The translations under genes were made by a program, and so were the position numbers. Below the pieces are notes generated by a model. It was not told where the DNA came from. It saw nothing but the letters and a program-made list of their open reading frames with translations, and searched no databases. Below, in pieces: positions 7,374-15,120 of a DNA stretch of 17,946 nt. This DNA is from Roseiflexaceae bacterium UBA965 (GTDB lineage Bacteria > Chloroflexota > Chloroflexia > Chloroflexales > Roseiflexaceae). The DNA is taken from contig DBCF01000022.1 of NCBI GenBank assembly GCA_002292925.1, positions 1 to 17,946 on the forward strand, written 5' to 3'. Numbering within the stretch: the stretch's first letter is position 1; the number at the start of each line of letters is the position of its first letter.

Positions 7374-8570
7374 ATGAACGTCGATATCAAAGTCCCGATT
7401 CTCGGTGAATCAATCGTCGAAGGGACCCTGGCCCGTTGGCACAAAAAAGTGGGGGATGCCATCAACGCCGGCGAAATCATTGCCGACCTCGAAACCGATA
7501 AAGTCAACATCGAAGTCAGTGCGAGTGCCGCTGGTGTCATCACCGCCTTGCACAAAAACGAAGGCGACAACGTGGCGGTCGGCGAACTAATCGCCAGCAT
7601 TGACACCGCCGCTAGCGCCGCGAGCGCAACACCCACACCAGCGCCGGTGGCAACGCCTGCACCCGTCGCAGCCCCCGTCGCCAGCGACGCCCCCGCCACC
7701 CCGGTGGCCCGCAATGTGGCCGCCGATACCGGCGTCGATTTGCGTACCGTCAGTGGTAGCGGCCCCGATGGCCGCATCACCAAAAACGACGTCATCAAAG
7801 CAAGTGCTCCCGCACCCGTCGCGCCTGCGGCACCGGCTGCCGTACCAGCACCCGTCGTCGCCAACGGTAGTCGCCGTGAAGAGCGCGTCAAAATGTCACG
7901 CCGGCGCCAAACCATTGCCACCCGCTTGGTACAAGCCCAACAAACCGCTGCTATGCTGACGACCTTCAACGAAGTCGATTTGACGCGTGTGATGGACATC
8001 CGCAAACGCAAAAAAGATAGTTTCAAAGAGCACAATGGCGTCGGTCTCGGCTTTATGTCGTTTTTCACCAAAGCCACGGTCAGCGCCCTCAAAGCCTTCC
8101 CGGCCATCAATGCCGAAATCCAAGGCGACGAGATTCTCTACAAGTATTTCTACGATATCGGCATCGCCGTATCGACCCCCGACGGTTTGGTCGTGCCCGT
8201 ATTGCGCGATGCCGACAATTTGAGTTTCGCTGGCATCGAAAAAGGCATCGAATCCCTCGCCAAACGGGCCCGCGACAACAAACTGGGCCTCGCTGATTTG
8301 ACGGGCGGCACCTTTACCATCACCAATGGTGGCGTGTTTGGCTCGATGATGTCGACACCCATCCTCAATATGCCTCAAGTGGGCATTTTGGGGATGCACA
8401 AGATTCAAGAGCGCGCCATGGTCATGAATGGCCAAATCGTGATTCGCCCGATGATGTATATCGCCTTGTCGTACGACCATCGCATCATCGATGGCGCCGC
8501 GGCTGTGCGCTTCCTTGTGCATATCAAAGACTTACTCGAAGATCCCGATAGCTTGTTACTCGAATTCTAA
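7374..8570 (+). CDS. sucB: Dihydrolipoyllysine succinyltransferase (2-oxoglutarate dehydrogenase E2)
   Basis: SucB carries the lipoyl group that accepts succinyl from SucA and passes it to CoA, forming the core of the 2-oxoglutarate dehydrogenase complex. The 398-residue protein has one lipoyl domain (residues 1-78, ETDKVNIEVSA with lipoyl-Lys43), an Ala/Pro-rich flexible linker, a peripheral subunit-binding domain (about 108-143, ending GPDGRITKNDVIKA), a second Ala/Pro linker, and the catalytic domain with SYDHRIIDG (His369, Asp373). GGAG lies eight bases before ATG. The gene follows sucA and is closed by a strong hairpin terminator. The E3 gene (lpd) is not in the window. Specificity for succinyl rather than acetyl groups is inferred mainly from the sucA partner. 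Confidence 0.96.
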   Translation: MNVDIKVPILGESIVEGTLARWHKKVGDAINAGEIIADLETDKVNIEVSASAAGVITALHKNEGDNVAVGELIASIDTAASAASATPTPAPVATPAPVAAPVASDAPATPVARNVAADTGVDLRTVSGSGPDGRITKNDVIKASAPAPVAPAAPAAVPAPVVANGSRREERVKMSRRRQTIATRLVQAQQTAAMLTTFNEVDLTRVMDIRKRKKDSFKEHNGVGLGFMSFFTKATVSALKAFPAINAEIQGDEILYKYFYDIGIAVSTPDGLVVPVLRDADNLSFAGIEKGIESLAKRARDNKLGLADLTGGTFTITNGGVFGSMMSTPILNMPQVGILGMHKIQERAMVMNGQIVIRPMMYIALSYDHRIIDGAAAVRFLVHIKDLLEDPDSLLLEF

Positions 8571-8592
8571 ACGGTAGCCTGCTCGAACAATT

Positions 8593-8630
8593 AAACCCCC
8601 TCGACATCATAGTGATGTCGAGGGGGTTTT
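8593..8630. terminator. Bidirectional intrinsic terminator between sucB and pgk
   Basis: CCCCCTCGACATCA (8596-8609) and TGATGTCGAGGGGG (8613-8626) form a perfect 14-bp stem with a TAG loop. AAA on the left and TTTT on the right extend it, so both strands end in a T-rich run. It lies between convergent genes and should stop sucAB from the left and pgk from the right. Confidence 0.93.
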
Positions 8631-8645
8631 GTACTACGACGCAAC

Positions 8646-9830
8646 TTAGGCGCGATCGTTGAGAGCGGCCACACCAGGCAAAACCCGTCCTTCGAGGAGC
8701 TCGAGCGAGGCACCGCCGCCGGTGGAAATATGGCTAACTTTGTCGGCGAGGCCCATTTGTTCGATGGCAGCCACCGAATCACCGCCACCGATTACGGTTT
8801 TGGCGCTACTGTCGGCCAAGGCTTGGGCCACGGCGCGGGTGCCACCGGCAAAGGCCGGCATTTCGAACACACCCATCGGACCATTCCAAATGATGGTCTT
8901 GGCTTGGGCGATTTCGGCGGCATAGCGGGCTTGGGTGTCTGGCCCGATATCAAGGATGCGCCAGCCGGGGGTGACGGCATCGATACCCACCACTTGGGTG
9001 GCGGCATCAGCGGCAAATTTGTCGGCGACGACGGCATCGGTGGGCAACAGCAATTTGGTACCGCGGGTGGCCGCCAAGTCGATCATACGTTTGGCCAAAT
9101 CGAGGCTAGCGGTCTCGACCAACGAGTCACCCATGGCATAGCCTTGTGCCAACAAAAAGGTGTTGGCCATGCCGCCACCAATCAACAGGGCATCGACTTT
9201 GCTGAGCAGGTTTTCGATGACGCCGATTTTGTCGCTGATTTTGGCGCCACCAATGATGGTAATAAACGGACGCTGGGGAGCTTCGAGCGTGCCGGCCAAG
9301 GCATCGAGCTCACGTTCCATCAACAACCCAGCCACTGCCGGCAACAAATGCGCCACGCCGGTGGTTGAAGCATGGGCGCGGTGGGCAGCCCCGAAGGCGT
9401 CATTGACATAGATGTCGCCGAGCTGGGCATATTCTTGGGCTAGTGACACGTCATTGGCTTCTTCACGGGCGTCGAAACGGGTATTTTCGAGCATCAACAC
9501 TTGACCAGGCTGCAAGGCCTGAGCAACAGCCAAGGCGGCGGCGCCAGCGACGGCATCGGTGGTCAGCACTGCGACACCCATCAATTTGGTCAAATGAGCA
9601 GCCACCGGGCGCATACGCAAATCTTCGACTACTTTGTTTTTGGGGCGTCCCAAATGGGACATCAAGACCACGGATGCACCATGATCGATCAAATAGCGGA
9701 TGGTGGGGATGGCCGAACGGACGCGGGTATCATCGCCCACGACGCCGTTTTCAATGGGCACATTGAAGTCGACCCGTACCAATGCTCGTTTGCCTTGCCA
9801 TGCCACATCACGGATTGTTTGTTTGTTCAT
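8646..9830 (-). CDS. pgk: Phosphoglycerate kinase
   Basis: Pgk interconverts 1,3-bisphosphoglycerate plus ADP and 3-phosphoglycerate plus ATP in glycolysis, gluconeogenesis and carbon fixation. The 394-residue monomer has the family motifs in order: RVDFNVP (residues 19-25), HLGRPK, the N-domain DAFGAAHRAHAS, GGAKISDKIGVIENLL, LLIGGGMANTFL, WNGPMGVFE and the C-terminal nucleotide site GGGDSVAAIEQMG followed by HISTGGGASLELLEG. The start is ATG 9830 (MNKQTIRDV); 31 further in-frame residues upstream run through the promoter region and are not family-like. Ribosome site is weak (AAGGA ten bases upstream). The gene stands alone here, with no gap or tpiA neighbour, divergent from the peptidase gene and ended by the shared terminator. 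Confidence 0.97.
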   Translation of the reverse strand: MNKQTIRDVAWQGKRALVRVDFNVPIENGVVGDDTRVRSAIPTIRYLIDHGASVVLMSHLGRPKNKVVEDLRMRPVAAHLTKLMGVAVLTTDAVAGAAALAVAQALQPGQVLMLENTRFDAREEANDVSLAQEYAQLGDIYVNDAFGAAHRAHASTTGVAHLLPAVAGLLMERELDALAGTLEAPQRPFITIIGGAKISDKIGVIENLLSKVDALLIGGGMANTFLLAQGYAMGDSLVETASLDLAKRMIDLAATRGTKLLLPTDAVVADKFAADAATQVVGIDAVTPGWRILDIGPDTQARYAAEIAQAKTIIWNGPMGVFEMPAFAGGTRAVAQALADSSAKTVIGGGDSVAAIEQMGLADKVSHISTGGGASLELLEGRVLPGVAALNDRA

Positions 9831-9864
9831 CGTCCCTATATCCTTTATTGCACAACCTGACACA

Positions 9865-9870
9865 AGTATA
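9865..9870 (-). promoter_or_regulatory. Candidate -10 box of pgk
   Basis: The minus strand reads TATACT here, with a weak TTATCA at -35 (9889-9894) and an 18-base spacer. Transcription would begin near 9858, about 28 bases before the pgk ATG. It is back-to-back with the peptidase -10 box, whose sequence overlaps this -35 region. Confidence 0.45.
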
Positions 9871-9883
9871 CGCCAACCTGCCG

Positions 9884-9892
9884 TGGTATGAT
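9884..9892 (+). promoter_or_regulatory. Extended -10 promoter of the M16 peptidase-murA unit
   Basis: TGGTATGAT is a TG-extended -10 box with no clear -35 hexamer. Transcription would start near 9899, about 18 bases before the GTG start at 9917. The same TGGTAT layout is seen on the minus strand at 4266-4274. Confidence 0.5.
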
Positions 9893-9916
9893 AACAGAAA
9901 GCGGAAAGGAGCTGTC

Positions 9917-12811
9917 GTGTCACATCAATTTGTTTTGACGCATCTCGAAGAAATCAGCGATATCCAGGCGACGGTGCGCATTTATAGCCACCCCAGTGGA
10001 GCCCAACTCGTATCAATCCACAACGACGACGAAAACAAGTGCTTTGGCGTGTCGTTTCGTACATTGCCCGCCAATTCTAACGGCGTGGCGCACATCCTCG
10101 AACACTCGGTGTTGTGTGGCTCGAAACACTTTCCCGTCAAAAGCCCCTTTAACGAACTCCTCAAAGGATCGCTCAATACTTTTTTGAATGCGATGACTTA
10201 CCCCGATAAAACCATCTACCCCGTGGCCAGTACTAACCTCAAAGATTTGTACAACCTCGTCGATGTCTATATGGATGCCGTGTTTCATCCGCTTATCAGC
10301 GAAGACACGTTACGTCAAGAAGGCTGGCGTTATGAATTCGACGAAGCGGGTAAACTCATCTACAAGGGGATTGTCTACAACGAAATGAAGGGGGCCTCGG
10401 GCACTGCCGAGCGCGTACTCGGCAAAGCCTTGAGCCACGAACTCTTCCCCGACACCATTTATGCCAATGATTCGGGTGGTGACCCGCGGGTGATTCCCAG
10501 CCTGAGTTATGCTGAATTCACTGACTTCCATGCCACCTACTACCACCCCAGCAACGCCTTGTTGTATTGGTATGGTGATGATGACATCGAAACGCGGCTT
10601 GGGCACCTCGAGCCTTATTTGGCCAATTTCACGGCACAACCAGCGCTCGCCCCCATCGCCAAACAAGCGGCGTGGAGCGCACCCCGTACTGCCAATTACC
10701 AATACCCTGCTACTGCCGACGAGCAACGCCACCATGTGTTGCTGGCCTGGATGATTGACCGAGACTTTGATGATGCCGACAACATGGAACTCATGATTGT
10801 CGACCACACGTTGCTCAATGATGCCGTCGCCCCGCTACGCAAACACTTACTCGACAGTAATTTGGGCGAAGACCTGAGTGGCGGTGGGTTTGGCAACAAT
10901 CTGCAGACCTATTTCGCGCTCGGGCTCAAAGGGGTTGCCCCCGAAAATGTCGCCTTAATCGCACCCCTCGTGCGTGATGCCATTGCCAAAATCGTCACGG
11001 ACGGGGTTGACCCTGCCCAAATCCAAGCGTCGATCAACACCATCGAGTTCGATTTGCGCGAGCGCAACACCGGTGGATTCCCGCGCGGATTGGCCTTGAT
11101 GATTGGTTTGGCCAATCAATGGTTGTATGGGCTCGACATCCTCAACGCCTTGCGCTATGAATCAGCCTTAGCCACCGCCAAACAACGCCTACAAGATCCA
11201 CAACGCATCGGGCAATTGCTGCAATCGTTCTTGGTCAACAACCCGCACATGCTCGAGTTGGTGGTGGCACCAGATGCGACCCTCAATGACCGGCTCGATG
11301 CCCAAGAAGCGGCCGAACTCGTCGCGGTCGAGGCAACCCTGACCCCCGCCCAACGCGATGAAATCAGTGCGGCAGCTCAACGCCTAGCCGACTGGCAAGA
11401 GACCCCCGATAGCCCCGAAGCGCTGGCCACATTGCCCCGCTTGACCCGTAACGACCTCGACCCACTTGTCAAGGTCACGCCACTCGTGCATGCGCAGATT
11501 GGCACCATTCCTGTCAGTGTAGCGCCCCTGTTTACCAGCGGCATCATGTATGTCGATATGGGCTTTGATTTGCGCAATTTGTCCGCAGAGCTCATCCCCT
11601 ATCTGCCGCTGTTTGTCGATGCGCTCATCGAAACGGGCGCTGGGCAATACGATGCCGTCAGACTGTCGCAACGTATCGGCACCTATACCGGTGGCGTATC
11701 GGCGACGACCATGGCTGGCACCAATCGCCAGACCAACGAGTACTTTGCGATGTTGTTGGTGCGGGGCAAAGCCACCAGCGCCAACATTGGTACGTTGCTC
11801 GATATCATGCGTGACGTCAGTGTGGCAGCCCATCTCGACAACCGCGAACGGATTTTGCAACTCATCAAAGAAGACAAAGCGAGTCGCGAAGCGCGGATTT
11901 TGCCATCGGGGCACGCTTTGATTAATTCGCGGCTACGAGCCCGCTACGGTGTCATCCAAAGCTTCAACGAACTGCTGGGTGGCGCGAGTTATATCAATTT
12001 CATTCGCGGCTTAGCGGCCACTGCCGACGCCCAGTGGGATGATATCCATGCCAAGCTGGTGGCGATTCGCGATGCAGTGATTACCCAAGCTGGATTGCGC
12101 TTCCATGTTACTTGTAATACCGAATTAGCACCTGTAGCAATCGAGGCATTCACCCAGATTGCCGAGACAATCCCCAATCGCCCCGCCACGCCGCAATCAT
12201 GGACGAGCTTGACAATGCCCAGCAACGAAGCATTGCTGGTACCAGCCCAAGTCAATTATGTGGGCGTAGCAGCCCCGCTCAGTGCCATCGGTTACCAGTG
12301 TAGTGGCAGTGATATTGTGGTCAATCGTCACCTCAGTCGTACGTTTTTGCATGAACAAATCCGCGAAAAGGGTGGTGCTTACGGTGCGTTTAGCGTACTC
12401 GACACCCGCAACGGAATCGTGTCGATGTTGTCGTATCGTGACCCCAATATCAGCAAAACCCTCGAAACCTATGCCCAAGCTGGGCGCTATTTGACCCAGC
12501 TCCAGCTTGACGACGACGCCTTGTTGCAAGCCATTATTGGCGCCGCTGGTGATTTGGATGGCTATCAATTACCCGATGCCCGCGGCTTCACGGCATTTAT
12601 CCGGTCGTTGTCTGGTGATGACGACACGTACCGTCAACAAATCCGCACCCAAGCGTTGCAGGTCACCATCAGTGATTTTGCACGGTACGGTGAAGCGTTG
12701 CAGGCCCTCAACACCCATTGGCAACGGGTGGTACTGGGCGGTGACGCTGCCATCCAACAAGCAGTCGCCAGCGATGCCGGCTTGTTTACGACAATGACCA
12801 ACTTGGTATAA
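9917..12811 (+). CDS. M16C family zinc metallopeptidase (presequence protease-like)
   Basis: This 964-residue protein is the size of single-chain M16C (PreP/pitrilysin-like) peptidases, which enclose and degrade short unfolded peptides between two halves. It shows the inverted zinc motif HILEH (His59, Glu62, His63) and the third ligand in NEMKGA (Glu156). SVLCGSKHFPVKSPF and LNAMTYPDKTIYPV after the zinc motif are typical of the PreP branch. The C-terminal half includes REKGGAYGAFS, the usual substrate-binding Arg/Tyr region. No signal peptide or membrane segment is visible, so a cytoplasmic role in peptide turnover is inferred. The start is GTG 9917 with AAGGAG five bases upstream; the frame extends farther upstream across the promoter and into pgk, which is not credible coding sequence. 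murA follows after 11 bases, although no functional link between the two is obvious. Confidence 0.92.
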   Translation: MSHQFVLTHLEEISDIQATVRIYSHPSGAQLVSIHNDDENKCFGVSFRTLPANSNGVAHILEHSVLCGSKHFPVKSPFNELLKGSLNTFLNAMTYPDKTIYPVASTNLKDLYNLVDVYMDAVFHPLISEDTLRQEGWRYEFDEAGKLIYKGIVYNEMKGASGTAERVLGKALSHELFPDTIYANDSGGDPRVIPSLSYAEFTDFHATYYHPSNALLYWYGDDDIETRLGHLEPYLANFTAQPALAPIAKQAAWSAPRTANYQYPATADEQRHHVLLAWMIDRDFDDADNMELMIVDHTLLNDAVAPLRKHLLDSNLGEDLSGGGFGNNLQTYFALGLKGVAPENVALIAPLVRDAIAKIVTDGVDPAQIQASINTIEFDLRERNTGGFPRGLALMIGLANQWLYGLDILNALRYESALATAKQRLQDPQRIGQLLQSFLVNNPHMLELVVAPDATLNDRLDAQEAAELVAVEATLTPAQRDEISAAAQRLADWQETPDSPEALATLPRLTRNDLDPLVKVTPLVHAQIGTIPVSVAPLFTSGIMYVDMGFDLRNLSAELIPYLPLFVDALIETGAGQYDAVRLSQRIGTYTGGVSATTMAGTNRQTNEYFAMLLVRGKATSANIGTLLDIMRDVSVAAHLDNRERILQLIKEDKASREARILPSGHALINSRLRARYGVIQSFNELLGGASYINFIRGLAATADAQWDDIHAKLVAIRDAVITQAGLRFHVTCNTELAPVAIEAFTQIAETIPNRPATPQSWTSLTMPSNEALLVPAQVNYVGVAAPLSAIGYQCSGSDIVVNRHLSRTFLHEQIREKGGAYGAFSVLDTRNGIVSMLSYRDPNISKTLETYAQAGRYLTQLQLDDDALLQAIIGAAGDLDGYQLPDARGFTAFIRSLSGDDDTYRQQIRTQALQVTISDFARYGEALQALNTHWQRVVLGGDAAIQQAVASDAGLFTTMTNLV

Positions 12812-12822
12812 AAGGAGCTTGC

Positions 12823-14112
12823 ATGGAACGTTTTGTGATTGAGGGTGGGCACCGGTTGAGCGGCACCATCCGCCCCGCTGGCAACAAAAACGCAGCCCTG
12901 CCCTTATTGGCGGCAACTCTGCTCACCAGTGAACCGATTATTTTGCGCAACATGCCCGAAATCGGCGATGTGGTCACCAAACGCGCCTTGCTGGGCGGGT
13001 TGGGTGTGCACATTTCGCCGGCCGGTGACCATAGTTGGCGCTTTCATACCCCCGAAATCCGCAACGACAACCCTGACCCGGCCTTGGCGCGGCGCATTCG
13101 CACCTCGATTTTGCTGGCGGGGCCGTTGCTGGCCCGCCGCGGTCACGTGCGCTTGCCCCGCCCAGGGGGCGATGCCATCGGGCGCCGCCGCCTCGACACC
13201 CACTTCCAAGCGCTCAAGGCGCTGGGGGCCATGATCGAAATCACCCCCAGCGAATATGTGCTGACCTGCCACAAACTGCACGGCGCCGATATTTTCCTCG
13301 ACGAAATGAGTGTCACCGGCACCGAGCAAGCGATTTTGGCGGCTGTCTTGGCCGAAGGTGACACCACCATCGCCAATGCCGCCTCAGAACCGCACATCCA
13401 AGATTTGTGTCACTGCCTCAACGCCATGGGTGGCAAAATCAGCGGCATTGGCACCAATCTGCTCTGCATCACCGGCGTAAGCTCGCTCCACGGCGCCGAA
13501 TACGAAATCGGCCCCGATTACATGGAAGTGGGCTCGTTTATCGGGCTGGCCGCCGTCACCGGCAGCGAAATCCGCATCGCCGGCGCTCGCCCCCGTGAAC
13601 ACCGCATGACCAAATTAACGCTGGGACGCTTGGGGGTGCATTGGCGCGAAGAAGGCGACGATATCATCGTGCCGGGTAATCAAGAATTGCGCGTCCAAGA
13701 AGATGCCCACAACGCCATCCCCAAAATCGAGTCGATGCCGTGGCCGGGCTTCCCCGCCGACCTCATCAGCATCGCGGTGGTGGTGGCAACTCAAGCAAGT
13801 GGCACGGTGCTCATCCACGAAAAGCTGTTTGAGAGTCGGTTGTTTTTTGTGGATCGCTTAATCGGCATGGGCGCCAAAATCGTCTTGTGTGATCCGCACC
13901 GTGTGGTGGTGGTGGGTGCCGCCAAATTGTTTGGCGAACCCGAAGGCTTGCCCAGCCCCGACATTCGGGCCGGTATGGCCTTGTTGATTGCCTCGCTGTG
14001 TGCCCGTGGCAAAAGCGTCATCCACAACATCGCCCAAATCGACCGTGGCTACGAATCAATCGAACAGCGCTTACAAGCATTGGGGGCTCGGATTGAACGC
14101 GCGCGTGGCTAA
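12823..14112 (+). CDS. murA: UDP-N-acetylglucosamine 1-carboxyvinyltransferase, Asp active-site type
   Basis: MurA transfers enolpyruvate from PEP to UDP-GlcNAc, the first committed step of peptidoglycan synthesis. The 429-residue protein aligns with the family: NKNAALP (Lys22, Asn23), RTSILLAGPLLAR, GFPADL (Asp313, matching E. coli Asp305), DIRAG (Arg382, matching Arg371) and DRGYE (Arg408, matching Arg397). The active-site loop reads PGGDAIGRRRLDTH, with Asp117 where E. coli has Cys115. In mycobacterial MurA the same Cys-to-Asp change gives intrinsic fosfomycin resistance, so resistance is predicted here. The loop is also preceded by LPRPGG rather than the common LPGG. GGAG lies five bases before ATG. 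It is third-party to wall synthesis operons: its neighbours are a peptidase upstream and a small membrane protein overlapping its end. A second murA elsewhere in the genome is possible. Confidence 0.95.
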   Translation: MERFVIEGGHRLSGTIRPAGNKNAALPLLAATLLTSEPIILRNMPEIGDVVTKRALLGGLGVHISPAGDHSWRFHTPEIRNDNPDPALARRIRTSILLAGPLLARRGHVRLPRPGGDAIGRRRLDTHFQALKALGAMIEITPSEYVLTCHKLHGADIFLDEMSVTGTEQAILAAVLAEGDTTIANAASEPHIQDLCHCLNAMGGKISGIGTNLLCITGVSSLHGAEYEIGPDYMEVGSFIGLAAVTGSEIRIAGARPREHRMTKLTLGRLGVHWREEGDDIIVPGNQELRVQEDAHNAIPKIESMPWPGFPADLISIAVVVATQASGTVLIHEKLFESRLFFVDRLIGMGAKIVLCDPHRVVVVGAAKLFGEPEGLPSPDIRAGMALLIASLCARGKSVIHNIAQIDRGYESIEQRLQALGARIERARG

Positions 14113-14371
14113 TGCCATCAGCACGGCCAGCATCATTGGCGCAACGCTGATGCTTAGTCGCATGTTGTTGCTTCTCTTTGCGGCCCGCCCCGACAACGTG
14201 GGGGTGCAGGTGGTATTGTGGCTGTCGCAGTGGCTTTATCTGCCGTTTGGTTGGCTCGATGCCGGCCAACCAGTGTTTGGGGCGCGCTTCGAACGGGGCG
14301 CGCTCCTCGCCGCACTCATCTGCATCGTCATCACCTGGCGCCTCAACCGCGCACCAACACCCCCGGCGTAG
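14105..14371 (+). CDS. Small hydrophobic membrane protein of unknown function
   Basis: I do not recognise this family. From the GTG at 14105, which overlaps the murA stop by 8 bases, the frame encodes 88 residues. Three hydrophobic stretches (about 5-26, 32-50 and 64-81) would make three membrane helices, with a short charged loop (FGARFERG) and a proline-rich tail (RAPTPPA). The overlap with murA and the absence of any other feature suggest translational coupling; the ribosome site is weak. An internal ATG at 14150 would give a shorter form. The high share of hydrophobic residues and an intact frame argue for a real gene, but its function cannot be read from the sequence. Confidence 0.6.
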   Translation: MANAISTASIIGATLMLSRMLLLLFAARPDNVGVQVVLWLSQWLYLPFGWLDAGQPVFGARFERGALLAALICIVITWRLNRAPTPPA

Positions 14372-14377
14372 CCTGCC

Positions 14378-14439
14378 TATTCACCTTCCATGCGGTTATA
14401 TTTTTTTATGGAAAAAACGTACTGGGTGAGCGGTGAATA
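14378..14439. repeat. Nested inverted repeat in the convergent gap
   Basis: TATTCACC (14378-14385) is inverted as GGTGAATA (14432-14439), and inside it TTCCAT (14386-14391) is inverted as ATGGAA (14408-14413). A run of seven T lies in the inner loop (14401-14407) and six A follow the inner arm. It could be a weak terminator for the murA unit, though the T-run does not directly follow a stem. Confidence 0.35.
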
Positions 14440-14473
14440 AACAAAACCGCCTCACGCACCATGCGCGAGGCGG
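14440..14473 (-). terminator. Intrinsic terminator of the purH-hisIE operon
   Basis: CCGCCTC (14447-14453) pairs with GAGGCGG (14467-14473), continued inward by CGCA/TGCG after one A-C mismatch, with a 3-base loop. On the minus strand the stem is followed by TTTTGTT. It begins about 20 bases after the hisIE stop. On the plus strand no T-run follows, so it works in one direction. Confidence 0.85.
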
Positions 14474-14493
14474 AAATGAAACTACACCCCCAT

Positions 14494-15117
14494 TTAGTCA
14501 GTCGTCGAATGGCGACGGGCTAATTCGGCCATAATCATGTCGAGCGACACACCTTGGTTGGTGAGCAACACGAGGGCATGATACAAAAAGTCGGCAGTTT
14601 CCCAGGTCAACTCGGCATCCGAATTGTTTTTGGCGGCGATAATCATTTCGGCCGCTTCTTCGCCGATTTTTTTGCCGATGCGGTCAACGCCACCCGTAAA
14701 GAGCTTGGTGGTATACGAGCCTTCGGGCATTTGTTGCTTGCGTGCGACCACCAAATCAGACAAGCGCCCCAACATACTCAGCGGTGGCACGCGTTGATCG
14801 CTGGTTTGACCATCGATTTGCCAAGCAAAACACGAGGGTGTGCCGGTGTGGCAGGTCGGACCGATGGGCAATGCCAGCACCAACAAGGCATCGCTGTCGC
14901 AATCACGGCGGACTTCCACAAAGCGCAAGAAATTGCCCGATGTTTCGCCTTTGACCCACAGTTGTTGGCGACTGCGACTAAAAAACGTCACATTGCCACT
15001 CGCTTGGGTTTGGGCCAGTGCATCGGCATTCATGTAGCCGAGCATCAAGACTTCGCCGCTATGGGCGTGTTGCACAATGGCAGGAATCAACCCATTGGCG
15101 TCGTAGAGTAGTGTCAT
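14494..15117 (-). CDS. hisIE: Bifunctional phosphoribosyl-AMP cyclohydrolase / phosphoribosyl-ATP pyrophosphatase
   Basis: HisIE carries out steps 2 and 3 of histidine synthesis: the HisE domain removes pyrophosphate from PR-ATP and the HisI domain opens the adenine ring of PR-AMP. Residues 1-103 are HisI, with the metal-site segment RRDCDSDA (Asp72, Cys73, Asp74, Asp76) and PTCHTGTPSCF (Cys89, Cys96). Residues about 114-205 are HisE, with EGSYTTKLF, IGEEAAEM and WETADFLYH. The total of 207 residues is usual for the fused enzyme. It starts 3 bases after the purH stop, so translation is probably coupled. No other his gene is visible; the pairing with purH makes sense because histidine synthesis releases AICAR, the PurH substrate. 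Confidence 0.96.
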   Translation of the reverse strand: MTLLYDANGLIPAIVQHAHSGEVLMLGYMNADALAQTQASGNVTFFSRSRQQLWVKGETSGNFLRFVEVRRDCDSDALLVLALPIGPTCHTGTPSCFAWQIDGQTSDQRVPPLSMLGRLSDLVVARKQQMPEGSYTTKLFTGGVDRIGKKIGEEAAEMIIAAKNNSDAELTWETADFLYHALVLLTNQGVSLDMIMAELARRHSTTD

Positions 15118-15120
15118 AGA

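Noticed and set aside
7337..8110. 257-residue open frame on the minus strand, opposite sucB
   Set aside because: It mirrors the Ala/Pro-rich linkers of sucB as low-complexity Ala/Gly/Thr sequence.
8730..9368. 212-residue open frame opposite pgk
   Set aside because: Glycine/histidine-rich antisense product of a confident pgk gene.
9782..9916. N-terminal extension of the M16 peptidase frame into pgk
   Set aside because: It would overlap the pgk start and cross both promoters; GTG 9917 has an AAGGAG site and gives the normal family N-terminus.
9831..9923. 31-residue upstream extension of pgk
   Set aside because: It runs through the intergenic promoter region and past the peptidase start; Pgk proteins begin close to MNKQTIRDV.
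14447..14473. Plus-strand terminator for the murA unit
   Set aside because: The hairpin forms on both strands but on the plus strand it is followed by AAATGAAA, not a T-run, so it is assigned to hisIE only.
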